DNA of 11,834 bases from Acidobacteriota bacterium. Lineage in GTDB: Bacteria; Acidobacteriota; Terriglobia; Acidiferrales; UBA7541. The DNA is taken from assembly GCA_003224135.1 (NCBI GenBank), contig QHYO01000373.1, positions 1-11,834 on the forward strand, given 5' to 3'. Numbering within the stretch: position 1 is the stretch's first letter; each line of letters starts with the position of its first letter. Shown one piece after another: positions 1-7,136 of this stretch. Both the position numbers and the translations under genes were made by a program. The notes beneath the pieces were generated by a model that saw nothing but the letters and a program-made list of their open reading frames with translations, was not told the DNA's origin and searched no databases.

Positions 1-975
1 TTCGTCCCAATAGCGTTTGCTGGCTGTGACGTCCCCGGGCAGAGTGAAATTGGGGAGCGTCGAGAGCGCAATGTTGTGGGCACGGCCGATACCCGATTCG
101 AGCATGCCCCCACACCATACCGGCATCGAGTCTTGCTGGCAGAGATCATGAATCCGCCTCGCGGATGTGTAGCCCCCAACGCGGCCGAGCTTGATATTGA
201 TGATGCGGCAAGCGCCGAGGCGTATCGCGGCAAGGGCCTGCTCTTCCGTGTGAACGCACTCGTCCAGGCAGATGGGCGTGATCAGCTTGTTCTGTAGTTC
301 GATGTGAGCGAAGAGGTCGTCCCAGCCGAGTGGCTGCTCGATCATCATTAAATAGAAGTCGTCTAGCTGTTTCAGAAGCGGAGCATCGCTGAGGGTGTAG
401 GCGGAGTTCGCATCCACCATTAATTTGATGGCGGGAAACTCCTTGCGAAGGCGACGAACGGGTTCGAGATCGTAACCTGGCTTAATTTTGATTTTGATGC
501 GCTGGTAGCCAGCTTCAAGTTCTACTTTAACTGTCTGGACGAGTTCATCGAGTGAAGCTTTAATGCCGACGGAGACGCCGCTCGCAATTTCTTGTCTCGT
601 GCCGCCGAGCAAGTGCCTAAGCGGAATTTTTTTTTGTCTGGCCTCAGCGTCCCATATGGCGGCTTCGACTGCAGCCTTGGCCATATTATGACCGCGAACA
701 CACGCCAGCAGATCCCGGACCTGAGATGCGGACTCGAAGCGCTTCCCTTTGAGCAAGCGCCAGAGGTGATCCCGGAGGATGTGCCAACCGGTATCCGTGG
801 TTTCCGGGCTATAGGAAGGGCTCTCGCCGGCGACGCATTCCCCCCAGCCAGTGACGCCGTCAACGACCACTTCTGTAAGGAGCACGCGGCGGGTCGTCGT
901 GGTTTCCATGCTGGTCTCGAACGGCGCAATCAACTTCATGCGGAGTTCGCGGAGCGTGAGTTGTTCGAGACGCAT
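1..975 (-). CDS. menC: o-succinylbenzoate synthase / N-succinylamino acid racemase, enolase superfamily (3' end outside window)
   Basis: The first 325 codons are present without a stop; the family is usually about 370 residues, so only the last 45 or so are cut off by the window edge. The ATG at 975 lies 5 bases after the GNAT stop. The enolase-superfamily site is complete: the K161-I-K163 pair in RIKIKIKPGYD, metal ligands D188 (LMVDANSAYT), E213 (MIEQP) and D238 (CLDECVH), and the second catalytic lysine K262 (NIKLGRVGG). This spacing is almost identical to Amycolatopsis N-acylamino acid racemase (K163, D189, E214, D239, K263, from memory). Family members make o-succinylbenzoate for menaquinone, racemise N-succinylamino acids, or do both, and sequence alone does not separate these. 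No other men gene is visible, while an acyltransferase is immediately upstream, so racemase activity is a real alternative. A run of nine A residues occurs in the coding strand near codon 115. Confidence 0.88.
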   Translation of the reverse strand, partial: MRLEQLTLRELRMKLIAPFETSMETTTTRRVLLTEVVVDGVTGWGECVAGESPSYSPETTDTGWHILRDHLWRLLKGKRFESASQVRDLLACVRGHNMAKAAVEAAIWDAEARQKKIPLRHLLGGTRQEIASGVSVGIKASLDELVQTVKVELEAGYQRIKIKIKPGYDLEPVRRLRKEFPAIKLMVDANSAYTLSDAPLLKQLDDFYLMMIEQPLGWDDLFAHIELQNKLITPICLDECVHTEEQALAAIRLGACRIINIKLGRVGGYTSARRIHDLCQQDSMPVWCGGMLESGIGRAHNIALSTLPNFTLPGDVTASKRYWDE

Positions 976-980
976 ATCGC

Positions 981-1718
981 CTAGAACTCACTCCATGGCG
1001 CGAGAATGTACGCGCTACCCTGGGAAGTCTTGGAAACGCCAACGGCAGCGTGGCCTTTTCTGAATCCCTCGGAGAATTGGTCGCGAATCGCCGCCTGGAT
1101 CGACTGGACACGCGGCAAATCACTGGCCTTCCAATCTTCCAAGCTGTATGGGATTTCAATGGAAGACGCGCGCGGAGCCTCGGCCAGTTCCCCATTCAGC
1201 GCAGCGAGAACTCTTGCTGAGTCCAGATACCACTCTGCAACAAGGCGGTCAGTCGCTAGACCGCGATGCAATGGACTGGTGGTGATGCCATACAGATTTG
1301 GCAGGTAGCGGCGGCAGATTGCGCCCAGCCGATTGAGATTGAAGTGGGCGTTGCGCATTTCGAGCGGATCGAAGGTCCATTCAATCAGGCGAATATCGCG
1401 ACTGAGCGCTTCGTCACGCTGAAAAAGCTTCAGCATGCGGCCAACGCCGCGGTCGCGATAGTTGGCGTGGACTCCGGTCATATGGGAGTGAAGGTACGGC
1501 GCGCCGTTGCGCAGCGCCGCCACAGCCAACGTGTATCCCACGAGATTGCGACCGTCATAGGCACCGAGCACCTGGCCACCAGTGTGCGACGCAACGACGA
1601 ACATGGTTGAGGGCTCAACTTCGAGGTCCTGTTCGCCCCAGATGTCACGCTGAAGAGCAACGCAGGCGTGAAAGTCTTCGAGCATTTCGCATTTACGAAT
1701 CGTGATTGCGGTGCTCAT
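981..1718 (-). CDS. GNAT-superfamily N-acyltransferase, COG3375-like
   Basis: A 245-residue protein with a GNAT fold in its first 165 residues. The acyl-CoA pyrophosphate-binding loop is R88-D-R-G-V-G93 within GVHANYRDRGVGRMLKL. The stretch WTFDPLEMRNAHFNLNRLG (114-132) and the ATDRLVAEW motif (155-163) are what I associate with the 'predicted GNAT superfamily acetyltransferase' group COG3375. The last 70 residues are less conserved. Its start codon overlaps the mazG stop (ATGA) and its stop is 5 bases before menC, so all three are probably translated from one message. In Geobacillus kaustophilus a GNAT protein beside an enolase-superfamily racemase N-succinylates D-amino acids; by analogy this protein may supply the racemase substrate. 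That role is inferred from position. The acyl donor and acceptor cannot be read from the sequence. Confidence 0.85.
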   Translation of the reverse strand: MSTAITIRKCEMLEDFHACVALQRDIWGEQDLEVEPSTMFVVASHTGGQVLGAYDGRNLVGYTLAVAALRNGAPYLHSHMTGVHANYRDRGVGRMLKLFQRDEALSRDIRLIEWTFDPLEMRNAHFNLNRLGAICRRYLPNLYGITTSPLHRGLATDRLVAEWYLDSARVLAALNGELAEAPRASSIEIPYSLEDWKASDLPRVQSIQAAIRDQFSEGFRKGHAAVGVSKTSQGSAYILAPWSEF

Positions 1719-2650
1719 GATCGCGTGGCAGCCTTTTTCGCGCGCGGACGTGAATGGTTATTTTCAGAGATTTTTGCCTGATCCCAAAGCGATTCCATCT
1801 CGTTGCGGGGAACGTCAGCCAGTGCCCGGCCGGAGGCATGGGCCAGGCGCTCCATCTCGCGAAACCGCGAAGAAAATTTGGCGTTGGTGCGTTTGAGCGC
1901 AATTTCTGGATCGACTTTGAGAAACCTCGCGAGATTGACGGCGGCAAATAGCACATCGCCGAGTTCTTCTTCGATTTGCCGTGAAGATTGCGCGTTGCGA
2001 AGTTCGCCGAGCTCTTCCTGAAGTTTTTCGACGACGCCCCCGACGTTGTCCCAATCGAAGCCGATGCGCGAGGCACGGCGGGTAAGTTGGAAACCCTGCA
2101 TCACGGCGGGCAATGTATGCGGAATGCCATCAAGAACTGAGGCGGGAGCCTTTTCAGATTCGACAGAGGAACCACTGCCCTTCCCGCTTCCCGCGCGGCG
2201 TTCTTCTGCCTTGATCTGTTCCCAGTTTTTGAGGACTTCCGTGGCATCTTTGGCGCGTTTTTCCCCGAATACATGCGGATGACGGCGAACCATTTTCTGG
2301 TGGATTTCGCGGACGACGTCGGCAGCGGTGAAGCGTCCTTGCTCCGTGGCAATCTGCGCGTGAAATACAACTTGAAGCAGTAAATCGCCAAGTTCTTCGG
2401 CGAACTTTGCGTCATTTCCACTTTCGAGGGCCTCCAGGACTTCGTAGGCTTCTTCGATCAGGTAAGTACGAAGCGTCAAGTGGGTCTGCTCAACGTCCCA
2501 GGGGCAGCCGTTCGGAGCGCGGAGACAGGCCTGAAGCTTTATCAGCCGCTCAAACCACAGTCCGGCTGACTCCTTGCGCGCGGCGGGAATCTTCGCGGCG
2601 GCAGCACGTTGTTTCACTGGCTTGCGGACTTTCTTTTTTACGGGTGGCAT
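1715..2650 (-). CDS. mazG: Nucleoside triphosphate pyrophosphohydrolase MazG
   Basis: A 311-residue cytosolic enzyme that hydrolyses (d)NTPs to the monophosphate and pyrophosphate, a house-cleaning or stringent-response-related role in known MazG proteins. Both MazG repeats are visible. The N-terminal one starts at CPWDVEQTH (49-57) and carries the Mg-binding glutamates E66-E67-x-x-E70 and the EELGD motif ending at D89. The KMVRRHPHVFG block (119-129) follows. The second repeat starts at RIGFDWDNVGG (195-205), with E212-E213-x-x-E216 and EEELGDVLF (227-235). A glycine/serine-rich linker (about 154-168) joins them. About 30 lysine- and alanine-rich residues precede the conserved part and the tail is also basic, making it longer than E. 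coli MazG (263 residues). The ATG at 2650 is used because no better start is evident; the upstream ribosome site is weak. It heads the GNAT-menC operon. Confidence 0.93.
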   Translation of the reverse strand: MPPVKKKVRKPVKQRAAAAKIPAARKESAGLWFERLIKLQACLRAPNGCPWDVEQTHLTLRTYLIEEAYEVLEALESGNDAKFAEELGDLLLQVVFHAQIATEQGRFTAADVVREIHQKMVRRHPHVFGEKRAKDATEVLKNWEQIKAEERRAGSGKGSGSSVESEKAPASVLDGIPHTLPAVMQGFQLTRRASRIGFDWDNVGGVVEKLQEELGELRNAQSSRQIEEELGDVLFAAVNLARFLKVDPEIALKRTNAKFSSRFREMERLAHASGRALADVPRNEMESLWDQAKISENNHSRPRAKKAATRS

Positions 2651-2801
2651 TAGACTGTAGGAGATTTTCCTTGAGTAGAACCTCAGACTTTACGGTGAGT
2701 ATACGGAATTTTCAAGTGAGCGGCCGGATCCCGGTGGAGAAAACGCGCCGCAAGCGACCCGTGCTAGACTTGCAGAAGACAATTAAACAGAGGGCTAAAC
2801 C
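2651..2801. promoter_or_regulatory. Divergent promoter region between mazG and the DUF1844 gene
   Basis: This 151-base spacer separates two divergently transcribed operons and so must hold promoters for both. Leftward, the sequence TATACT (complement of 2698-2703) resembles a -10 box, about 48 bases before the mazG start, but no good -35 box lies 17 bases upstream. Rightward, TGCTAGACT at 2762-2770 could be an extended -10 box, 31 bases before the DUF1844 start, again without a clear -35. AGAGGG just before the GTG at 2802 may serve as ribosome site. Both assignments are pattern matches only. Confidence 0.35.
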
Positions 2802-3284
2802 GTGGCAGAGAAGAAACAGGAAGAGTCATTTCGAGTGATTGACCGGCGTCCGTTCACGACCGACGGCGAGTTACGTCAGGAAGTCGTAGCAGAGCAGGAG
2901 CGCGAAGCGCAGCGGGAAGCGAAGAAAGAGGCCACTGCCCCTCAGGCACAGGCTCCCGTAAGCGAGGCCAAAACGCCGCCAGCGGAAACGCCAAAGCGTT
3001 CGCCGGCGTTCGAAAATTTGATCCGCATGATCGGAAGCAACGGAGCGATGGTGCTCGGCGCCTACACCGATCCGCGGACCGGTCAGCCGGTGATCGATCC
3101 GGACGCGGCACGCGAGTTAATCGACATGCTGGACGCGTTGCACGAAAAGACCAAGGGAAATCTCGCGCCCGAAGAAGAGAGCTTGCTGCTCGATCTTTTG
3201 GGAAAATTGAAAATGACGTACCTGGAAGTCAATCAGGCGTTGGCCGCGCAGGCCGCACAAGCGTCGAAAGCCAAGACGCGCTAA
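2802..3284 (+). CDS. DUF1844 domain protein
   Basis: A 160-residue protein of unknown function, starting with GTG preceded by AGAGGG. The first residues (FRVIDRRPF, 10-18) are a conserved opening. Residues 22-66 are highly charged and rich in Glu, Lys, Ala and Pro, probably disordered. The DUF1844 core spans about 67-145, with LGAYTDPRTGQPVIDPDAA (85-103), then LIDML and EKTKGNLAPEEE (115-126), and ends in an alanine-rich helix. There is no signal peptide or membrane segment. DUF1844 proteins are small and, as I recall, common in Acidobacteriota and Deltaproteobacteria without known activity. The next gene starts 44 bases downstream on the same strand, so the two are probably co-transcribed; that gives no clear functional hint. 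Confidence 0.85.
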   Translation: MAEKKQEESFRVIDRRPFTTDGELRQEVVAEQEREAQREAKKEATAPQAQAPVSEAKTPPAETPKRSPAFENLIRMIGSNGAMVLGAYTDPRTGQPVIDPDAARELIDMLDALHEKTKGNLAPEEESLLLDLLGKLKMTYLEVNQALAAQAAQASKAKTR

Positions 3285-3328
3285 CCCGCCGCCGTTGACG
3301 ATGACGGTGCAGCCTCAACTTTCGAAAC

Positions 3329-5191
3329 ATGCCTGCTAATACATCGCAATTCAATCGGTCGCGCGACGTTTTGCATACCAACACCCTGCAATTGACAGTG
3401 CTTGGCTCCGGGACTTCGATGGGAGTTCCGACGATCGGCTGCCGCTGCCCTGTGTGCACTTCCGGGGACCCGCGTGACAACCGGATGCGCACGTCCGTTT
3501 TACTTTCGCGCAATGGACAGAATGTGTTGATCGACACAACACCGGATTTCCGCACCCAGGCGTTGCGCGCTGGAATTGAACAAATCGAAGCGGTGTTGCT
3601 GACACATGCCCACGCCGATCACGTAATGGGCTTTGACGATTTGCGCCCGCTGAGCGTTGGGCGAAAGCAGCCGATGCCGGTGTATGGGAACAAACAGGCG
3701 TTTGAGATCTTGCGTCGCGCGTTTTCGTATGCGTTTGACGGACGGCCGAAGCTGAGCACGGTGCCGAGCGTTGCCTTGCGGGAGATTGATGGGCCGTTCG
3801 AACTGCTGGGCGTGAAGATTACGCCGATACCGCTCGAGCACGGCGAGATGGAAGTCCTGGGATTCCGTTTTGGCCGAGGCGCATATTTAACGGACTTCAA
3901 CGCCCTTCCGGAATCTTCGCTGGCCCTCCTGCAGGATTTAGATGAGTTAATTGTAGACGCGCTGCGCGATACGCCTCATCCGATGCATCAGACAGTGGCG
4001 CAGGCTCTGGCATTAGTGGAGAAGATCAAACCGAAGCGCGCCTGGTTCACACATATTGCTCACGATCTGGGACACGCTGCGACGAATGAGCGACTGCGCA
4101 AACAAGGTTATTCGAACGTTGAACTGGTGTATGACGGACTGCAGCTGGAAATTGCGACTGACGCGCCTGCTGCCACTAGAGAGCGCTCTGAATTTGTCGC
4201 TGCGCGGCTCGATGGACTGGCGGTGTTTACGTCAGCGGAGGCATGGCGCGAATACTATGCGCCCGGGGGCCGTGGCAGTGTGCTGGCGATTGGCAACTTT
4301 GACGGGATTCATCTGGGACATCAGGCCATTTTGAAGGAAGCTACGGACCGCGCAGCGAAAAGTGGAGCAGTGGCAACGGCGCTGACGTTCGAACCGGCTC
4401 CCTGGAAAGTATTGCGGCCGGAGACTGCGCCGAAGCGGCTTTCCACGAACGAACAGCGGCTGGAATGGTTTCGTGTCGTGGGAGTCGAGGCAGCGGTGGT
4501 GATGCCGTTTACGTTGGAGCTCTCAAAGCTGAGTCCGCTGGAGTTCGTGGAAACAATTCAGGTTGAACAACTGCGCGTTCGCGCGGTGCTGGTCGGAGAG
4601 AATTTTCGGTTTGGCCACAAGCAGGCTGGCGACACGCAGCTGCTACGCGAACTGGGAAAAACGCATGAATTTGAGGTGATCACGATTCCCCCGGTAGTAG
4701 CGCACGGCGAAGTGGTTTCGAGTACGGTGATCCGGCGCGAAATCGCGGACGGAGAGGTGACGCAAGCGGGACGGCTGCTGGGGCGCCCCTTTGTGCTGAC
4801 AGGGACCATCGTCAAAGGCACAGGGACAGGCAGTAAGTTTACGTTTCCCACGCTGAATCTGCACGCGGAGCAGGAATTACTGCCGGCGACGAGCGTGTAC
4901 ATCACGCGAACACTGCTGGACGGTGAAACGCAGAGCCGGAGGTCGGTGACGAACATCGGAATAAGGCCGACGTTTAACGGCCATACGCTGACTGTTGAAA
5001 CGCATTTGCTCGATTCTTCAGGACCGATTTCTCCGAAACGGATGGAGCTGCGTTTTTGGAAACGGTTGCGGTCGGAAAGAAAATTTTCAGGGCCAGAGGA
5101 ATTGCGAGCGCAAATTGCCAAGGATATTGCGTCGGCGAACAGATTTTTTACGCTGCTGCGGAAGTTCAGGATATTGATGCTGTCGGACTAA
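3329..5191 (+). CDS. ribF: Fusion protein: PhnP-like metallo-beta-lactamase domain + RibF (riboflavin kinase/FAD synthetase)
   Basis: One uninterrupted 620-codon frame joins two enzymes. Residues 20-272 form a metallo-beta-lactamase hydrolase: GSGTSMGVP (26-34), a C38-x-C40-x-x-C43 cluster like the structural zinc site of PhnP, the metal motif H93-A-H95-A-D97-H98, and later ligands H171, D189 and H242. Residues from about 294 form a full-length RibF. The FMN adenylyltransferase part has GNFDGIHLGH (322-331), TFEPAP (353-358), VGENFRFG (422-429) and SSTVIR (464-469). The riboflavin kinase part has FPTLNL (506-511, keeping the PTxN residues), NIGIRPTF (542-549) and the likely catalytic E557 in VETHLLD. 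The usual GRxLGFPTAN is GSKFTFPTLN here. RibF makes FMN and FAD from riboflavin and ATP in the cytosol. The hydrolase substrate is unknown; PhnP relatives open cyclic phosphodiesters. No in-frame ATG occurs between codons 219 and 392, so RibF has no obvious start of its own. The chosen ATG has a poor ribosome site. Confidence 0.9.
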   Translation: MPANTSQFNRSRDVLHTNTLQLTVLGSGTSMGVPTIGCRCPVCTSGDPRDNRMRTSVLLSRNGQNVLIDTTPDFRTQALRAGIEQIEAVLLTHAHADHVMGFDDLRPLSVGRKQPMPVYGNKQAFEILRRAFSYAFDGRPKLSTVPSVALREIDGPFELLGVKITPIPLEHGEMEVLGFRFGRGAYLTDFNALPESSLALLQDLDELIVDALRDTPHPMHQTVAQALALVEKIKPKRAWFTHIAHDLGHAATNERLRKQGYSNVELVYDGLQLEIATDAPAATRERSEFVAARLDGLAVFTSAEAWREYYAPGGRGSVLAIGNFDGIHLGHQAILKEATDRAAKSGAVATALTFEPAPWKVLRPETAPKRLSTNEQRLEWFRVVGVEAAVVMPFTLELSKLSPLEFVETIQVEQLRVRAVLVGENFRFGHKQAGDTQLLRELGKTHEFEVITIPPVVAHGEVVSSTVIRREIADGEVTQAGRLLGRPFVLTGTIVKGTGTGSKFTFPTLNLHAEQELLPATSVYITRTLLDGETQSRRSVTNIGIRPTFNGHTLTVETHLLDSSGPISPKRMELRFWKRLRSERKFSGPEELRAQIAKDIASANRFFTLLRKFRILMLSD

Positions 5192-5275
5192 ACGGACCTG
5201 CATAGAGTAACCATCGCTCACCAGCCGTCAGGAGCCGCGTCAACCTCGGCCGTTACAAGAGAAGGATCTACAAGA

Positions 5276-5773
5276 TCACGATGCGCCATTGGCCAGGCAG
5301 TCGGCGCAGTAGCCGCCCACTTCCGTGCGGGAAATGGTGACTTTCATGCCGAAGTCTTTTTCAATCTGCGATTTGAGTTGTTCGTAAAGGCGGCTCTCAA
5401 ACTCGCGAACTTTCCCACACTTCAAACATGCCACGTGGATATGATCGCGCGGGCCATGAGTCTCGTAGTAGTGGCGGTCGCCGCGAAGATGCAGCAAATC
5501 CAGTTCATCGATCAACCGTTCTTTCTTGAGGAGTTCGATCGTCCGGTAAACAGTGACCAGGTGTACGCCGGGATCGATGCTCTTGGCGCGCGCAAAAATC
5601 TGGTCCACATCGAGATGCTGTTCGGCGTCGTCCATCACCTGAAGAATCACGCGCCGCTGACGGGTCAGACGGATGCCGCGCTCGCCAAGAGCTTTGGTGA
5701 GATGGCCGGTGGTTTCCGAAGTGTTGATGCGCTCGCCGGTCGAAGCGCGATGCGAGGGCGTGGCGGCGGACAT
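5276..5773 (-). CDS. Fur-family metal-dependent transcriptional regulator
   Basis: A 165-residue regulator of the Fur/PerR/Zur family. I start it at the ATG at 5773, which has AAAGGA five to six bases upstream; a GTG at 5794 would add seven residues but lacks such a site. The winged-helix domain covers about 25-95, with the recognition helix in HLVTVYRTIELL (71-82). The dimerisation domain has the metal cluster DHIHVACLKCGKVREF (110-125), including H111, H113 and the first structural Zn pair C116/C119; the second pair is C156/C159 in GYCADC. H53 may complete the sensing site. The roughly 25-residue N-terminal tail is longer than in E. coli Fur. The specific metal (iron, peroxide or zinc sensing) cannot be decided from sequence. 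It lies 38 bases after rseP and ends the uppS-cdsA-dxr-rseP block, converging with the MBL-RibF gene. Confidence 0.9.
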   Translation of the reverse strand: MSAATPSHRASTGERINTSETTGHLTKALGERGIRLTRQRRVILQVMDDAEQHLDVDQIFARAKSIDPGVHLVTVYRTIELLKKERLIDELDLLHLRGDRHYYETHGPRDHIHVACLKCGKVREFESRLYEQLKSQIEKDFGMKVTISRTEVGGYCADCLANGAS

Positions 5774-5811
5774 GACATTCCTTTTGGCGACCACTCCTGC
5801 GTCGGGCCAGG

Positions 5812-7093
5812 TCAGGAGTGTATCGAGATCAAGCGAACGACGTCATTGTACATGACGTAGGCGAAGAGCAACAAAAGGAAGACGAAGCCAACCTGAACGA
5901 AGCGTTCTTTGACCGCCATGCTCAAATCGCGACGCAGCAAGCCCTCAATGCTGAGCAGCAGAATCTGCCCGCCATCAAGAATCGGAATCGGCAAAAGGTT
6001 GAGGATGCCGAGGTTCACGCTGATAAAAGCCATCAGCAGGATGACTTGCGACGGGCCGCGGCGAACTGCTTCGCCGGATACCTGCGCGATGCCAACAACG
6101 CTTTGCAGTTGCTTGACGCTCGCGCGTCCGCTCAAAAGTTTGCCGACTACGCCCACCGTCTGCGCGTTGATAAATGATGTCGTCCTGATTGACAACACCA
6201 ATCTGCCAGGTGTTTTCCGTGCTGTCGCTCAATCCCTGCTGAGGAGTCACGCTGAGCGAAAGAATCTGGCCCTTTCGCGCAATCTTTAGCGCGACGGGCT
6301 GCCCCTTCGATTGCCTCACAGCATCAACGAATTGCCCCCAGTACGAAACAGGCATGCCATTTACCTCGACCACACGATCACCGGATTTGAGGCCGGCGCG
6401 TTTTGCCGGCGTGCCGGCCGCAACCTCGTCAATGATGGGAGGGAAAGGCGCGAAGCCAAACAGCTTGTTGAACGAGTTGCCGTCTTTCAAAGAAGTCCGG
6501 ATTGTGCGCTCGCCGTCCCTGTCCGCTATGATCAGGGTTATCGGAGTGTCCGGGCCCTGCTTGTCGAGATACTCCAGCGCTGATTCCCAAGTGGGATTCT
6601 TCAAATCGTTCAGTTGCACGATACGATCACCGACATGCAAAGGACTGGATGGCGCTGGAGCCGTTGAAAAGTAGCTGACCTGAAGAGGTTGACGCAGGGA
6701 CGCCGAGTGCGGCAGACCAACGGCCGCGTAAAAGACACCAAGTAAAATCAGCGGAAAAATAAAATTTACCGCTGGGCCGCCAAACGCGATTAACGCGCGC
6801 TGCCACCGCGGCTTGCTCATCAACTCATCGGAAGCTCCCGTTGGAGCGACATCGTTGGAATCGACATCGGAGAGATCCTGACCGGCCATGCGAACATAGC
6901 CACCGAGCGGCAGTGCGCTAACACGCCAGTCCGTAGCTCCGCGCTTCCAGCCAAACAGCCGCGGACCGAAACCGATGGAAAATACATCCACGCGCACGCC
7001 GCACAGACGCGCAACGATGAAATGTCCCCACTCGTGAACCAGGATGATGATCCCCAGAACGAGGGCGACGCCGATCAAAATATCCAATGCCAT
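5812..7093 (-). pseudogene. rseP: Site-2 protease RseP, interrupted by internal deletion and frameshift
   Basis: The first frame begins at ATG 7093 with a membrane segment containing the zinc motif H20-E-W-G-H24, GGYVRMAG (64-71), a second membrane segment (about 101-125) and two PDZ domains (about 130-205 and 212-285). It follows the family to WQIGV (296-300, near 6195). After that it reads unrelated sequence to a stop at 5975. The family resumes in the +1 frame with QTVGVVGKLLSGRASVKQL (from about 6162), NLLPIPILDGG with the catalytic aspartate, and a last membrane segment, ending at 5812. About 30 residues normally found between these parts are missing. The frame offset fits a deletion of 3n+2 bases (or insertion of 3n+1). 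As written, no single product holds both HExxH and LDG, so the protease would be inactive. RseP normally cleaves membrane-bound anti-sigma factors. The gene lies 43 bases after dxr. A consensus error is possible. Confidence 0.85.
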
Positions 7094-7136
7094 AATTCGA
7101 ACAACCTTTCGTTGGGACCGCGAGGCGCCAACTCTC

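Noticed and set aside
592..984. Plus-strand open frame of 130 codons opposite menC
   Set aside because: It mirrors a clear enolase-superfamily gene with intact active-site residues; the frame carries no recognisable motif.
1266..1610. Plus-strand open frame opposite the GNAT gene
   Set aside because: No family motif; explained by the codon bias of the minus-strand gene.
2407..2838. Plus-strand open frame running from mazG into the DUF1844 gene
   Set aside because: It is antisense to mazG and out of frame with the DUF1844 gene, is rich in Arg/Ser, and resembles no protein family I recognise.
5263..5280. Possible terminator hairpin (GATCT-ACA-AGATC) between the convergent genes
   Set aside because: Only five base pairs, no T run, and it overlaps the stop codon of the Fur-family gene.
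5774..5794. GTG start adding seven residues to the Fur-family protein
   Set aside because: The AAAGGA site directly before the ATG at 5773 favours the shorter form.
5378..5860. Plus-strand open frame opposite the Fur-family gene
   Set aside because: The Fur-family gene on the other strand has all metal and DNA-binding motifs; this is its shadow.
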